Shown here in pieces: positions 22,300-35,345 of a stretch of DNA of 64,000 nucleotides. How positions within the stretch are numbered: position 1 is the first letter of the stretch; every line of letters starts with the position of its first letter. The translations under genes were made by a program, and so were the position numbers. The stretch is from Budorcas taxicolor (lineage: Eukaryota; Chordata; Mammalia; Artiodactyla; Bovidae): the NCBI RefSeq assembly GCF_023091745.1, contig NC_068910.1, positions 90,648,170 to 90,712,169 of the forward strand. The letters run 5' to 3'. The notes under the pieces are model-generated. The model saw only the letters and a list, made by a program, of their open reading frames with translations, ran no database searches and was not told where the DNA came from.

Positions 22300-22510
22300 T
22301 GATATTGTCTAGCAATTAGGAATATGAATCTGAAGTCCTTTGTATTAAAAACCAGCCTTTTTCCTTGCTGTCTGTATGATACTGGATAAGTTAACTATTC
22401 TTTCACAACCTCGCTTTCCTCACTTTTGAAGTAAGTATTAAACATGTGATCCTGTTGTAGGCATTAAATTCATATTATACGCAGTGATAGCTTAATGGCT
22501 GGTACATTGA
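22300..22510 (+). mobile_element. MIR SINE remnant
   Basis: Diverged MIR in plus sense: TGTATGATACTGGATAAGTT, then CCTCACTTTTGAAGTAAGTA, then ATAGCTTAATGGCTGGTACA. Old mammalian-wide element. Confidence 0.5.
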
Positions 22511-23366
22511 ATTTAATATTATTGAACAAACAGTATTAGTAGTGATTATTAAGTATTATTAGTAGAATAAATTTAGTAAAAATATGATATATTCAGTATA
22601 TTAGTCAATCATCCTGGCCATTAATTCCAATGTGGTGTATTTTCCTTAAGTGTCAGATACTTTTAATAACTGCAGTATCACTCTATAAACTAGGTACCCA
22701 TAAATCTTGCTCTTTCAGGTCTTTGAGAACTTTGTTCAAAAGACATATATGTTTAGTTAACTTGGTAATAGTCAATTCCTACTGAAGCCAGTGTGACAGA
22801 TCTTTGCTATTACTTCATCTCCAGAGAACACACTGTAATCTTATTGTTCACTAACTACGTAACAATACTAACATTTACAAGATCTGCAGACTATCAGAGT
22901 GAGCATTTAAAACACTTACTGACTAGTAAATGAGAATCAAAATCAACACAAGTCTACTGTAAATAGGAAAGAACACACATTTTTATTTTTCCTGTGCACA
23001 AATTCTTTGCAGGTAATTGTCGCTACACAACTGGAAAAGCAAGAATTTTCAACAACAAACTAATGACAGCCAACTTTAAGTCAAAATTTTTCTGTATGAG
23101 GGAATACAGTTGCTTAAATTCCAGGGTAAATTATTAACCACAAGAGCTGTTTGGATGTACAAATTGGACATTTTTTAGGGAAATAATTTATCTAAACCTC
23201 AGTAGAAGGATCATGCCTCTATTTTGATCCACTTTTGTGAGTGAATCCATATCTCAGACAACATTTACAATAGTTCCCTGCTTTGAAATGTCTACCTTCT
23301 GTTGATCTAACTCAGCATGAATTGTTTGTCTTTCAAAGATCAAAAGTAATCTCAGAGATTGGTAGG
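22511..23366. other. Stretch with no recognised feature
   Basis: AT-rich. No named repeat and no frame above chance. Confidence 0.65.
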
Positions 23367-23376
23367 CTATGTTCAG

Positions 23377-25161
23377 TTCAGTTCAGTCACTCAGTCGTGT
23401 CCGACTCTGCGACCCAATGAATCGCAGCACACCAGGCCTCCCTGTCCATCATCAACTCCCGGAGTTCACTCAGACTCACGTCCATCGAGTCAGTGATACC
23501 ATCCAGCCATCTCATCCTCTGTCATCCCCTTCTCCTCCTGCCCCCAATCCCTCCCAGCATCAGAGTCTTTCTCAGTGAGTCAACTCTTCTCATGAGGTGG
23601 CCAAAGTACTGGAGTTTCAGCTTTAGCATTATTCCTTCCAAAGAAATCCCAGGGCTGATCTCCTTCAGAATGGACTGGTTGGATCTCCTTGCAGTCCAGG
23701 GGACTCTCAAGAGTCTTTTCCAACACCACAGTTCAAAAGCATCAATTCTTCGGTGCTCAGCTTTCTTCACAGTCCAACTCTCACATCCACACATGACTAC
23801 TGGAAAAACCATAGCCTTGACTAGACGGACCTTAGTCAGCAAAGTAATGTCTCTGCTTTTGAATATACTATCTATGTTGGTCATAACTTTTCTTCCAAGG
23901 AGTAAGCATCTTTTAATTTCATGGCTGCAATTACCATCTGCAGTGATTTTGGAGCCCAGAAAAAATAAAGTCTGATACTGTTTCCACTATTTCCCGTGAA
24001 GTGATGGGACCGGATGCCATGATCTTCGTTTTCTGAATGTTGAGCTTTAGGCCAACTTTTTCACTCTCCTCTTTCACTTTCATCAAGAGGCTTTTTAGCT
24101 CCTCTTCACTTTCTGCCATAAGGGTGGTGTCATCTGCATATCTGAGGTTATTGATATTTCTCCCTGTAATCTTGATTCCAGCTTGTGTTTCTTCCAGTCC
24201 AGCGTTTCTCATGACGTACTCTGCATAGAAGTTAAATAAGCAGAGTGACAATATACAGCCTTGACGTACTCCTTTTCCTATTTGGACCAGTCTGTTGTTC
24301 CATGTCCAGTTCTGACTGCTGCTTCCTGACCTGCATACAGATTTCTCAAGAGGCAGGTTAGGTGGTCTGGTATTCCCATCTGTCTCAGAATTTTCCACAG
24401 TTTATTGTGATCCACACAGTCAAAGGCTTTGGCATAGTGAATAAAGCAGAAATAGATGTTTTTCTGGAACTCTCTTGCTTTTTCCATGATCCAGCGGATG
24501 TTGGCAATTTGATCTCTGGTTCCTCTGCCTTTTCTAAAACCAGCTTGAACATCAGGGAGTTCACGGTTCACATATTGCTGAAGCCTGGCTTAGAGAATTT
24601 TGAGCATTACTTTACTAGTGTGTGAGATGAATGCAATTGTGTGGTAGTTTGAGTATTCTTGGCATTGCCTTTCTTTGGGATTGGAATGAAAACTGACCTT
24701 TTCCAGTCCTGTGGCCACTGCTGAGTTTTCCAAATTTGCTGCCATATTGAGTGCAGCACTTTCACAGCATCATCTTTCAGGATTTGAAACAGCTCCACTG
24801 GAATTCCATCACCTCCACTAGCTTTGTTTATAGCGATGCTTTCCAAGGCCCACTTGACTTCACATTCCAGGATGTCTGGCTCTAGGTGAGTGATCACACC
24901 ATTGTGATTATCTGGGTCATGAAGATCTTTTTTGTACAGTTCTTCTGTGTATTCTTGCCACCTCTTCTTAATATCTTCTGCTTCTGTTAGGTCCATACCA
25001 TTTCTGTCCTTTATCGAGCCCATCTTTGCATGAAATGTTCCCTTGGTATCTCTAATGTTCTTGAAGAGATCTCTAGTCTTTCCCATTCTGTTGTTTTCCT
25101 CTATTTCTTTACACTGATTGCTGAAGAAGGCTTTCTTATCTCTTCTTGCTATTCTCTGGAA
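23377..25161 (-). mobile_element. BovB LINE, 1.8 kb, with 10-bp TSD
   Basis: Minus-strand BovB from the 3' end to a truncation in the linker before RT. Duplication CTATGTTCAG at 23367-23376 and 25162-25171; its last six bases merge with the GTTCAG-rich 3' end. Frames in element order: 24607-25086 (linker, MGSIKDRNGMDLTEAED), 24278-24571 (FRKGRGTRDQIANI, FIHYAKAFDCVDH), 23931-24398 (GKGVRQGCILSLCLF, RYADDTTLM) and 23522-23884 (C-terminal). Each boundary is a frameshift, for example the one-base loss near 24287. Low divergence from the young BovB type suggests a recent insertion. Confidence 0.95.
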
Positions 25162-25171
25162 CTATGTTCAG

Positions 25172-27442
25172 GCATCTCTAAAAAGTCACTTAAATTTTAT
25201 TTTTAAAATACAATCTATATTGTATTTTAAGATGCATTAATATTTTCAATTTTTCTTGATTAAATACATACAGATAAACTTCCCAAGGCATCTCACTAAA
25301 GAATGTGCATAAAGAGAAAAAAAACCATTGAACACACTTAGCACCTAAAGCTTTCTCCAATACAAAACCATTCTCCAATACAAAAAGCAGGGCTCCTTGA
25401 AGAAATGTCTGATTCTATCACTGGGCAGGAAATATATAACAAGAGCCTGGAGCATCTTGTGTTTCCAGAAAGCAAGGAAATGTAAAACAAAATACAGACA
25501 AATCAAAAGATCCCACACAATAATGGGATATGTAAAATGGATATCAGTGCCAAGCAAGAGTTCTCAATGGCCAAAATTGGAACAATTTCAGCTAAATACA
25601 AAACATATATACACACATAAAAGTGAAGGAATAGTATTGGCTTCTCTCCCAAGGTATAAAACAAATATCCATTAGTTTGTACTTATATAAATAAAGTTCT
25701 AAATAAAAAGTAAATGGGAAGAAGATATAAATTTCCAATGCAGAAAAATTCCTAATGATTTATGCAATTATTCTGCCCTTAAAAGAGAGAGCACAACACC
25801 CTGCTTCTTATGTATGGGCTGCTCATTGTAACTTCCTAGTAAACAATACACTATGAGAAGTAAAGAAAAAAAGAGTGACTTTACAGAGGAGAAATTTAAC
25901 AGAACAGCCTCAGCCAAATGATCAAGGTCAACATCAAGAGTGGTAAGTCATGCTGATAGCATGTACCTCTGATAGGATATTATGAGAATTGCCCTTCTGT
26001 GGTTTTCCTCTCTGAAACCCATAATCCCAGTCTAATCATAACAAAAGCATAAAACAGATCCCAAATGATGGACTTTCTACACAATTCCTGACCAATACTC
26101 CTGGAAATTATCGACATTACACAGGGAAATTTCAGAAGTTTCCATAGCCAACACAAGCTTAAGGAGATGTGATTTCTCAGTTTAATATAGCAATCTGGAT
26201 GAGATCCTAGAACAAGACAGGGACATTAGGGGAAAACTGAGAAAGTTTGAATAAGATTGGGATTCAATAATATAATAATGTTCATTTTGTAATTGTGACA
26301 AATATACCATAGGAATATAAGATGTTAGAAACAGGAGAAACTGAGTCTGGCATATATGGGAACTCTCTGTACTACTTCACAATAATTCTGAAAGTCTAAA
26401 ATATTCTCATATTTTAAAGGTTGCTTTTTAAAAGAATTATAACTGATCAAATTAATATGAATTTCAGAAGTCTCAAATTCAAGCAATTTTCATCAAAGGA
26501 AGAATTTTCTATTGTTTTCTAAAATCACAACTATATAGGTAGCATTCACTTCCGTAAATTGAGTCAATAACATGCCGATATTTAACAAATTATTTGAGTC
26601 TGGCATAACTGAGCAGAAATAGCAGGAGGTGCAATTTCAAGTATCATAAATGAAGCAGCAATTGATTTCCAGTAATTCTTCTGAGCAGAGTGTGTTTTGT
26701 ATTTGAAAATTGCTCTGAGAAAAAAACTAAAGTCAAAAACTGACCTGATATATTATTATTGATATTTTAAGGGAGAGGTAGGACTCCCAAACTACACTAA
26801 TTGAATTTCCTCCGCCCCTCTTCTCTGATTCACACTGAAGTTTACTGTTGAGAGTGTTAACAGTTCTAGGTGTAAAGCCCTTAAGAAAGCAATTTATAAT
26901 AATTCTCCTAACAACAAGAATCCTCTTTCACATTGCTCATTTTCCTGAAGCAATTTCTCACCTTATTTGGTTGGACAATTAACTAAAATGATAGTAAGTG
27001 TTATGCCTTTAAAACAAAATTAAATGGTCATGCAGTAATCCATCAATTACAATGGGGCCCACTGTTGGATTCAAATGGATTAGCATAAAAATATTTTGTT
27101 GAATTAACAATACATTTAATGCTATGTACTCACCATTACAGCAGGGAATAAAATACTATCTTAGTTAATCTCTCACAGTCAGTGCCTGGAATTTTTACAA
27201 TTAAAAGGATTATTCTTTACCAGCAAATGCAAATGGACAACACTATTTGACAGACCCTTTTTTAAATAACTCAAAATCTGGATTCACAGCAACAGTAAAT
27301 GGTGGGAGAGACAGTCATTTAAACTTAATATCAGTTACCAAAATGACTGTGACCAAATAAATTATGTATTAAATTCCCATTCTTTTTTCCCCCTGTGGTT
27401 TTTGTAGCAAGTGTTTCCGATTGTTTTGTATTTGTGTATATA
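25172..27442. other. 2.3-kb stretch with no recognised feature
   Basis: AT-rich, no named repeat and no supported gene. The small frames at 25345-25675 overlap each other on both strands and show no domain. Confidence 0.65.
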
Positions 27443-27454
27443 TGAATATTTAAC

Positions 27455-27778
27455 GAGGGACTGTAAGGAGATCCAACCAGTCCATACTAAGGAAAATCAA
27501 TCTTGAATATTCATTGGAAGGACTGATGTTGAACCTGAAACTCCAATATTCTGGCCACCTGATGTGAAGAACTGACTCATTGGAAAAGACTCTGATGCAG
27601 GGCAAGATTGAAGGCAGGAGGAGAAGGGGACGACAGAGGATGAGATGATTGGATGGCATCACCGACTCAATGGACATGAGTTTGAGCAAGCTCCAGGAGT
27701 TGGTGATGGACAAGGAAGTCTGGCATGCTGCAGTCCATGGAGTCACAGAGTCAGACATGACTGAGCGACTGAACTGAC
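27455..27778 (+). mobile_element. BovB 3' fragment with near-perfect TSD
   Basis: Plus-strand last 324 bp of an older-type BovB (GATCCAACCAGTCCATACTA to GACTGAACTGAC). TSD TGAATATTTAAC at 27443-27454 against TGAATATGTAAC at 27779-27790 (11 of 12). Confidence 0.92.
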
Positions 27779-27914
27779 TGAATATGTAACATAATTCTAA
27801 CATTTACAGTATAGCTCTGCAAGCATACTGTATAATCAAGCACTGGTCTTGAATATGCTTTAGATTCACATCAGACAAAAATATGCAGCCATGCACAAAT
27901 GACTTTTCCTCCAT

Positions 27915-28136
27915 GTGCATGCATGCTCAGTCACTTCAATCATGTTCAACTATTTGCAACCCTATGGACGGTAGCCCTCCAGGGTCCTCTGTCAACGGGA
28001 TTCTCCATCAAGAATACTGGAGTGGGTTGCCATGCCCTTCTCCAGGGGATCTTCCTGACCCAGGAATTGAACCCATCTCTCCTGAGTCTCCTGCATTGCA
28101 GAGGGATTCTTTACCCACTGAGCCACTTGGAAAGCG
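27915..28136 (-). mobile_element. Bov-tA SINE with 12-bp TSD
   Basis: Minus-strand Bov-tA. Perfect duplication CTTTTCCTCCAT at 27903-27914 and 28137-28148. Head motif CCCACTGAGCCACTTGGAAAGC at the right. Confidence 0.94.
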
Positions 28137-28148
28137 CTTTTCCTCCAT

Positions 28149-29951
28149 AGGTGAGTTTCATTGATATTTCTCCACTTGTACTAAATGAAAGTCATTTTCA
28201 TCTGAATTTTTAATAATTCTAAAATATAGCACTGCATTCAGCAAAGGCAAAATAATATCCCCTACAGTTTAGAATTTCTGGGACTCCCCAAGGCCATAAG
28301 TTGCCTTTAAAATATCTCTAGTCCAGAACATGTAACATTTATGGCCACGTTTTATTAACTATGTTACATTTCCTACAAAATTCAAATGGGGTACTTCAAA
28401 TAGCAAACCATATGGTCAACTCCACATTTAGAAGTTCTTTTATTTTTCCATTTCCAGAGAAATTTTTCTGCATTAAATATGCACAGAAAAATCTGAATGT
28501 ACTTACCATATAGGAAAAAAAAGACAAATTTGTGTTTCTTTACCTCTCCTTAGTAATAAGACTATGAACCACAGGTGGAGAGTCAGGAGGAAGGCTTCAG
28601 CTTACCTAATTCTTTTTACAGTTTAGAGCCAGCCTTGCAGAACTCTCACACCACAGGAGAAGACATACTCTGAATAGCATGGTCATATTTTTTTCTCCCA
28701 GTGAACCCCAATTATGGGTCACTAACACTGAAATGAAAGGAAGTCCTTTTCTCCCTTAATTGAAGAACACCGAAGGAGGTAAGCAGACACAAGAAAAATG
28801 ACCACCATGAAAAGGAAGTTAAAATGATTTTATTGAACTGGCTGCATTCCTAGCCACCTAGTGTATGAAGTAATAACAATCAGTTATATTACAGTACATG
28901 ATTAATAGCAATGACTGATCCTCAGATCCCTGACCATCTATCCATCAGTATCTCAAGCGGGCATTATTCATATTGCTTCTCAGCATGGCTGTCTTCCATC
29001 ACACCATTGTAATTTCATCTTTATGGTATCATACACTCTGCAAAATGCAGCATTTAAATCTGGTAAGCTTGGTGGTAAGTGGAGCTATTTTTAAATGGCA
29101 TGTATAAACTTCACAAGAGACAATAGCATAATCAAATCAATTGTAAATCCAAATCATTTGATTTTGAGATGCATCTGAATTGTTACATATGGCCGCATTT
29201 TATCACCATAGAACACGGTGAGAAAAGATAGCTTTAACAAAATCTATCAATGTAAGTTCACTCTAGTACACTGTCACAAAACTTTTGTGCCCTCATTGAA
29301 CCTAACTTCCATTTTTAACAGGAGTTTATGATTAGGTTTGCAATTACCCCAGAGTTCATGCTGGAGCATCCTTTAATATTTCAGAGAATAGCAGTCCATC
29401 ATAGCCTTTAATATTTGGGGGAACAGTAACATATAAGTTAGGAGAGTAATGATATTAGCTTTCACTCACATCATGCTTAAAACTTCAAAGTAATGAAGCA
29501 TATATTATCTGTCTTGGGGGTAGGTTTTGTTTTTCCCATTTTTGAGTACGAAAAAATGGAGGCTGAGAGGGCACACAACTAAGAAAGAATGGGATCATGC
29601 TATGTCTTATATCTTAACTATAAATTTTGATTTATTTACAATTCCAGTTTCTGTGCACTGGTAAGAGAACAGGATTAATTATAATTTCACAAGCCATCTT
29701 CATTCATCAAAAAAAAAATCTTTATCATAGGGAGACTGTTAGTAAGTAACAGAGCTGTGCTGTTTATTTCCTATTTCCACACTTCTGAATTAATTGGAGA
29801 TCAACCCAATTATTCTTTATGAAATGCCCAATTCCATGATTTTAAAAACTTGTAATGGAAGCAGAAAGAGTTTAGTATCCATGATTCTATGAGGAATCCA
29901 GTTTTCCATCACACATCATGGACTTCTGCAAGTTTGAGGAAAGCACTGTTA
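28149..29951. other. 1.8-kb stretch with no recognised feature
   Basis: AT-rich. A local repeated phrase CCTTTAATATTT occurs near 29370 and 29405. No gene seen. Confidence 0.65.
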
Positions 29952-29962
29952 CCTTGCTCTCT

Positions 29963-30238
29963 GCTGCTGCTGCTGCTAAGTCGCTTCAGTCGTGTCCAAC
30001 TCTGTGCTACCCCATAGATGGCAGCCCACCAGGCTCCCCCGTCCCTGGGATTCTCCAGGCAAGGACACTGGAATGGGTTGCCATTTCCTTCTCCAATGCA
30101 TGAAAGTGAAAAGTGAAAGTGAAGTCGCTCAGTCGTGTCCGACCGTTAGCGACCCCATGGACTGCAGCCTACCAGGCTCCTCTGTCCATGGGATTTTCCA
30201 GGCAAAAGTACTGGAGTGGGGTGCCATCGCCTTCTCTG
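29963..30238 (-). mobile_element. Bov-A2 dimeric SINE with 11-bp TSD
   Basis: Two Bov-A monomers on the minus strand with the usual A-rich linker (GAAAGTGAAAAGTGAAAGTG). A (CTG)5-type start at 29961-29976. Perfect duplication CCTTGCTCTCT at 29952-29962 and 30239-30249. Confidence 0.95.
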
Positions 30239-30249
30239 CCTTGCTCTCT

Positions 30250-31421
30250 AGTGAAGGCTGATTATCTCCACAAAGAGCTGTCCAAGAGAAGTACATTAAG
30301 TCCTAAGAGCAGCTGCTTGCTCATGCTGCATACAGATTAAGACCTAGAATTAAAAACTCTCTCAAACCTTCTTTTAAGGATCACAGTTAGGAGTCAAAAT
30401 ATTCTATCTAACACTCTGGTATCTATACCATTTGTCATCACTGAACGTAAGGGCTGAGTCTGCACCTTGTTTTACCAATGGTCTTGCCTTAAGCAGAGTC
30501 AGACAAGATACATTCTTGGTGGTGGGACAAGCGGTGACAAAAATCAACTTTGTCTCTGTTCAAGTGATGCAAGTTTTGTATATAATATACACAAAAAGTT
30601 TGTGTATAATGTATAGACCTTCTCTATGTTGTACAATGCATGGTATTTTTGTAAACCCTACTTGTTCTTGGGTTCTCAACGAAAATGTTTTGGAAAGACT
30701 TTTGTAAAGTATGGCTGTTAGAGGGCGGTGACTAGAGAGTAGAATTAGCAGAAATTAAAATACCTTCCAAATCCCATCTTCTAAGGTCTTTGCTCATCTT
30801 AACTAAAGTGCTTCAAAATTATTGTTACTGTCATCTAACTAAAATTGTAAAATGTCTGGTATCAAAATCGTGAATACTCTGATAGGTATGTCCATAGCCC
30901 TATTCAATTTTCTTCTTTTCTCTCCTTTCAGTCATTCTCTTTCTTTCTCACTCTTCTTTCTACTCACATTTCTCACCCTTCTCTAAAAGATTCAGGGAAA
31001 TGTTGAGTTAAAAGCAAAACCAGCAGAGAGACATAGTTGGACTCCATTGCCAGGTCCACCGACTCAGCAGCTCTATGACAGTAATATCATAAGCCACTGG
31101 GAGAGGTTCAGCTACTTGTGTCAAATGCCCAGTTAGTGAGCACTGACAAGCTCTTCCTCATCCAGCCTCATCCTTTTCTTTGCCTCACCTCCCTTTCTGG
31201 CTTCTCTCATCTTCTCATTTTTTTCTCTCTCATCCCCTGTCTATTTCCCTTTTTCTGTGCTTCCCTTTACAAAAGTACTTCTGTCCTTAATCCTCCTCCT
31301 CTACCTTCTTTCATGTGCACTTCCCTCCATTTATTTCTCTTTTGTTGACCTAAATTGTGTTAATTTTCATGCTATAAAATAACACAACAGATTTTGACAA
31401 TTTTTTCTTTCAAGTCTAAAC
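30250..31421. other. Non-coding stretch, pyrimidine-rich on its right half
   Basis: 30900-31350 is C/T-rich on the plus strand. 30440-30720 looks like single-copy DNA with TTGTATATAATATACAC. I cannot assign either to a gene. Confidence 0.6.
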
Positions 31422-31434
31422 ATTAAACTGTCCT

Positions 31435-31466
31435 GCTGCTGCTTCTGCTGCTAAGTCACTTCAGTC
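31435..31466 (-). mobile_element. Ultra-short Bov-A insertion (about 32 bp)
   Basis: Only GCTGCTGCTTCTGCTGCTAA plus GTCACTTCAGTC, the terminal piece of a Bov-A unit on the minus strand. ATTAAACTGTCCT (31422-31434) and TTTAAGCTGTCCT (31467-31479) flank it, 11 of 13 identical, as expected for a TSD. Confidence 0.75.
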
Positions 31467-31479
31467 TTTAAGCTGTCCT

Positions 31480-31839
31480 CAGTTCAGTTCAGTTCAGTTG
31501 CTCAGTCGTGTCTGACTCTTTGCAATCCCATGAATCGCAGCACACCAGGCTTCCCTTTCCATCACCAACTCCCAGAGTTCACTCAAACTCATGTCCTTCG
31601 TGTCGGGAGTGCCATCCATCCATCTCATCCTCTGTCGTCCCCTTCTCCTCCTGCCTCCAATCCCTCCCAGCATCAGAGGCTTTTACAATGAGTCAACTCT
31701 TCATGTGAGGTGGCCAAAGTATTGGAGTTTCAGCTTCAACATCAGTCCTTCCAATGAACATCCAAGACTGATTTCCTTTAGAAGGGACTGCTTGGATCTC
31801 CTTTCAGTCCAAGGGACTCTCAAGAGTCTTCAACACCAC
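31480..31839 (-). mobile_element. BovB 3' fragment nested at the same target
   Basis: Minus-strand last 360 bp of BovB with four CAGTT repeats at the 3' end. Perfect TSD AGCTGTCCT at 31471-31479 and 31840-31848. The left copy is also the right TSD of the preceding 32-bp Bov-A insertion, so the same target site was used twice. Confidence 0.93.
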
Positions 31840-31848
31840 AGCTGTCCT

Positions 31849-33763
31849 AGTTCCAATCAAAAATATTTTAATCTCTTCTAAAATAATTTTTACATATTCT
31901 AGAATTAAAATGATAAAAACAAACTTGTAGCTTGATGTATATTAAAAATATTTTTAGTTGTGGGCCTTTGATCTGATAAGTAACTCAATCAATTTCAAAT
32001 AATTCATTAAACAGAACTTTCAGACTGGAAACACTACTAAATTGCTCTCATTTATGCTATTAAAATTGAGCATTTATACTGGCTACTCATGTAAGAAATT
32101 ATTTTTAAAGTAGATTTATTTTTACATGACATTGAATATAAATTAGATGCAAATTTACTCTATTCAAAAAAGTATTTAAACTACTTACTTCTTAGTAAAT
32201 TGAAGAATCAGTGACATTTGACTTACAATATGATGTCATTTTATTATTTTATACATCTGCTTGAAATTATAAAATGATTAAATTTTTCATTGTGCAATTT
32301 AATTGATCATTAGTATATCTGCACAGATCAAATATTTTCAATATTTTAATATTACTGGAAAAATATTCTTCAAGTATAGTGAAAGTATCTAGATGAACTA
32401 CTCTCTGAATCAATATCAGTGATGTGAAAATTACATTTTTAGATGTTAAAATGTAATTTGGGGTGCTATCTTGTGTACGAGATTACCAATTAACTATAAT
32501 ATTCATCATTTTTAAAAACATCAGGGACAACTCTCCTACTTTTTAAAATGTTATTTTTCTAAGGTCTTGAAATGTTTAGATGAGTGAAATAGCTACAATA
32601 TTCTGACTCATGAGTCATTAGAGTGGACTTGTATCTATGGTTGTAGAAGTGCTTGCATTTATTTTTGATGAGAGCAACTAATCTGTTCTTTTCCCTATGT
32701 TACTTTATTGATTAATTGGGCAGATAATGAGTGTGATATGATAAATGATTTCTTCTTCAATTAGCTGTAATTCTTGTGAAGTACAATATTCCAGTAAACT
32801 TTTTAAGCTAAAGTTGCTTCAGCTATTGTGACTGGAAATTTTTATAGAATGTAAACTCTTTGTGGAATAGGTCCCTTTTCTGTGTTCCTATCCCATAACC
32901 CATCTTTCCCTAAGTGGCACTCAGAACCTTTCCTATACCAGCAACCAGGCCCTGGCTGCCTTGATTGTACTAAATGACCCCAAGGGCATAAAGAGGTAAA
33001 ACACTGGAGAAGCTGGCAGGAAACCTCCAACACACTTTGTGAAGAGCAAGAGAGATAGAAGAGTTGAATAGAAAATTATTGTCACATTGTGTACTTTGAT
33101 GAGGACTGGTTAACATTATTGATTATGCATATTAAGTTGCCCATTATGTGATTTTTCTCCCAAGCAGTATTTACCTGAGCAAGGCAAGCAGAGAAAAGAC
33201 AGATACTTGATTGAGGTTTTTATATGAAAGTGAGACTAAAGTAAATGCATATATTCAGGCATATAGAAAAATGCATAGAGAAGGAAAATAATTCAGAAGG
33301 AATGGAAGTTGAGGAAAGGGATCAATGACGAGGACACTCAATGAAGATCAAAAACAAAAGTTGCAGGAGTGGCTGAGCATAATCACTGAGAGGATAGAGC
33401 TGCTGCTGGAGACTAGGTAGTACTTCTTAATATTTCAAAGATAGAGCCATTTCATAGTATATAAGATTCAGGTTCTGACCCTGAGAATCAGTGAATGAGG
33501 AGAGCAAAATTAGCTGTGTTTCCATTAAAAAAGGCTGTTGAGAAATTTAGATACTAAATAGGTCATCCCCATTAACATGATCATTGACCATATGATTCTT
33601 TTGATAACCAGTCATGTTATCAACATGGCAACTTACATCATCTACATTTTTGTCCCACGATTACAACTTTAGTTCCAGCCCTCATAATCACTCACTTTAA
33701 CCTGATATTTTATCCTAATTACTATCCCCGATTCCTGATATACTCATCCCCAGTCTATCTCAT
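31849..33763. other. 1.9-kb stretch with no recognised feature
   Basis: Very AT-rich. No named repeat, no supported gene. Confidence 0.65.
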
Positions 33764-34647
33764 TTGTTGTTGTTCAGTAGCTAAGCCGTGTCTGACTCTT
33801 TGCAACCCCATGGACTGCAGCACACCGGGCTTCCCTGTCCTTCACTATCTCCTGGAGTTTACTCAGACTCAGGTCCTTTGAGTCAGTGATGTCATCCAAT
33901 CATCTCATTCTCTGTTGCCCCTTCTCCTTCAGCCCTCAGTCTTTCCAAGCATCAGGGTCTTTTCCAGTTAGCTGGCACTTCACATCACTTGGCCAAAGTG
34001 TTGGCACTTCAGCTTCAGTATCAGTACTTTTGATGAATATTCAGGGTTGATTTCCTTTAGGAATGACAGGTTTGATCTCCTGCCTGTCCAGGGGACTCTC
34101 AGGAGTCTTCTCCAGCACCTCAACTGGAAAGCGTCAATTTCTCGGTGCTCAGTCTTCTTTACGGTCCAACTCTCACTTCTGTACGTGACTACTGGAAAAA
34201 ACATACCTTAACGATATGGACCTTAGACAGCAAAGTGATGTCTCTTTTTAATATGCTGTGTAGGTTTGTCATAATTTTTCTTCCAAAGAGTAAATTTCTT
34301 TTCATTTCGTGGCTGCAGTCACTGTCTGTATTTATTTTGGAGCCCAAGAAAATAAAATCAGTCTCTGTTTCCACTTTTTTTCCATCTATTTGCCATGAAG
34401 TGATGGGACTGGAAGCCGTGGTCTTAGTGTATCCAGTGTTTAGTTTTATGCCAGCTTTTTCACTCTTTCACATTAGTCAAGAGGCTCTTTAGTTCCTCTT
34501 CACTTTCTGCCATTAGAGTGGTATCTTCTGAATATTTGAGGTTGTTTATATTTCCCCTGGCAATCTTGATTCCAGCTTGTGACTAATCCAGTCCAACATT
34601 TCACGTGATGTACTCTGCATATAATTTTAAGAAGCAGAGTGACAATA
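33764..34647 (-). mobile_element. BovB LINE, old subfamily
   Basis: Minus-strand BovB from the AACAACAACAAATG-type 3' tail at 33764 to about the catalytic region at 34647 (CAGAGTGACAATA). Many substitutions and several one-base losses. Frames 33980-34204 and 34189-34374 keep the C-terminal CESWTVKK-like string as SESWTVKK. Its 5' end abuts the L1 5'UTR-like block. Confidence 0.88.
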
Positions 34648-35345
34648 AATCACTGTGACTGTGGTTCTGGAGACTGTGGGATTGTAATTCTTGCTTCTTC
34701 TGTCTGTCCTCTGATGGGTGAGGATAAGAGGCTTGTGCAAGCTTCCTGATGGGAGGTATTGGTTATGCGGAAAACTTCATCTTGATCTGGTGGGCAGGGA
34801 CATGCTCAATAAATTTTTAATCCAATTTTCTGATTGGCAGGGCTGTGCTCCTATAGGCTCTAAGGTCAGCTAAAGGTGACCTTTAAAGGATTTATGCCGA
34901 TATGCACCTCCAAGGACTGCTCCTGCCAGCGCCCTTGTCTCCATGGTAGGCCACTGCTGACCCAGGCTTCTGCAGGAGACCCTCAAACACTCACAGACAA
35001 GTCTACTTCAGTCTCTTGTGGGATCGCTGCTTCTTTCCCCTGAACCTGGTGCACACATGGTTTTGTTTGTTCCCTCCAAGACTTTCTATTTCCCCAGTCC
35101 TGTAGAAGTTTAGTAATCAAATCTTGCTATCTTTCAAAGTCAGATTCCCTGGGGATTTCCAGTCCCTTTGGCAGATCCCATGGTTGGAGATCTCATGGGC
35201 CTAGAACTTTCACAACATTGCAATAACTTCTTTGGTATTATTGTTCTCCCACTTCTTTGGTATTATTGTCACCCACTCAGCAGACATGGGATTTGATTTA
35301 ATGTGATTGCACCCCTGCTACCATCTCATTGTGGCTTCTCCTTTT
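34648..35345 (-). mobile_element. L1 5'UTR-like segment
   Basis: GC-richer block recognised as the older cetartiodactyl L1 5'UTR type, minus strand: GACTGTGGGATTGTAATTCT, TATTTCCCCAGTCCTGTAGA and the run ending GGGATTTGATTTAATGTGAT then ACCATCTCATTGTGGCTTCT. Lacks the L1 5' start and any ORF. Recognition is by recall. Confidence 0.5.

Noticed and set aside
23377..25161. CRISPR-like or tandem array, suggested by many repeated words across the window
   Set aside because: The repeated words are dispersed LINE and SINE copies with varying spacing, not direct repeats with spacers.
30440..30720. Possible 3'UTR or exon of a host gene
   Set aside because: Looks single-copy but has no long frame, splice signals or poly-A context that I can defend.
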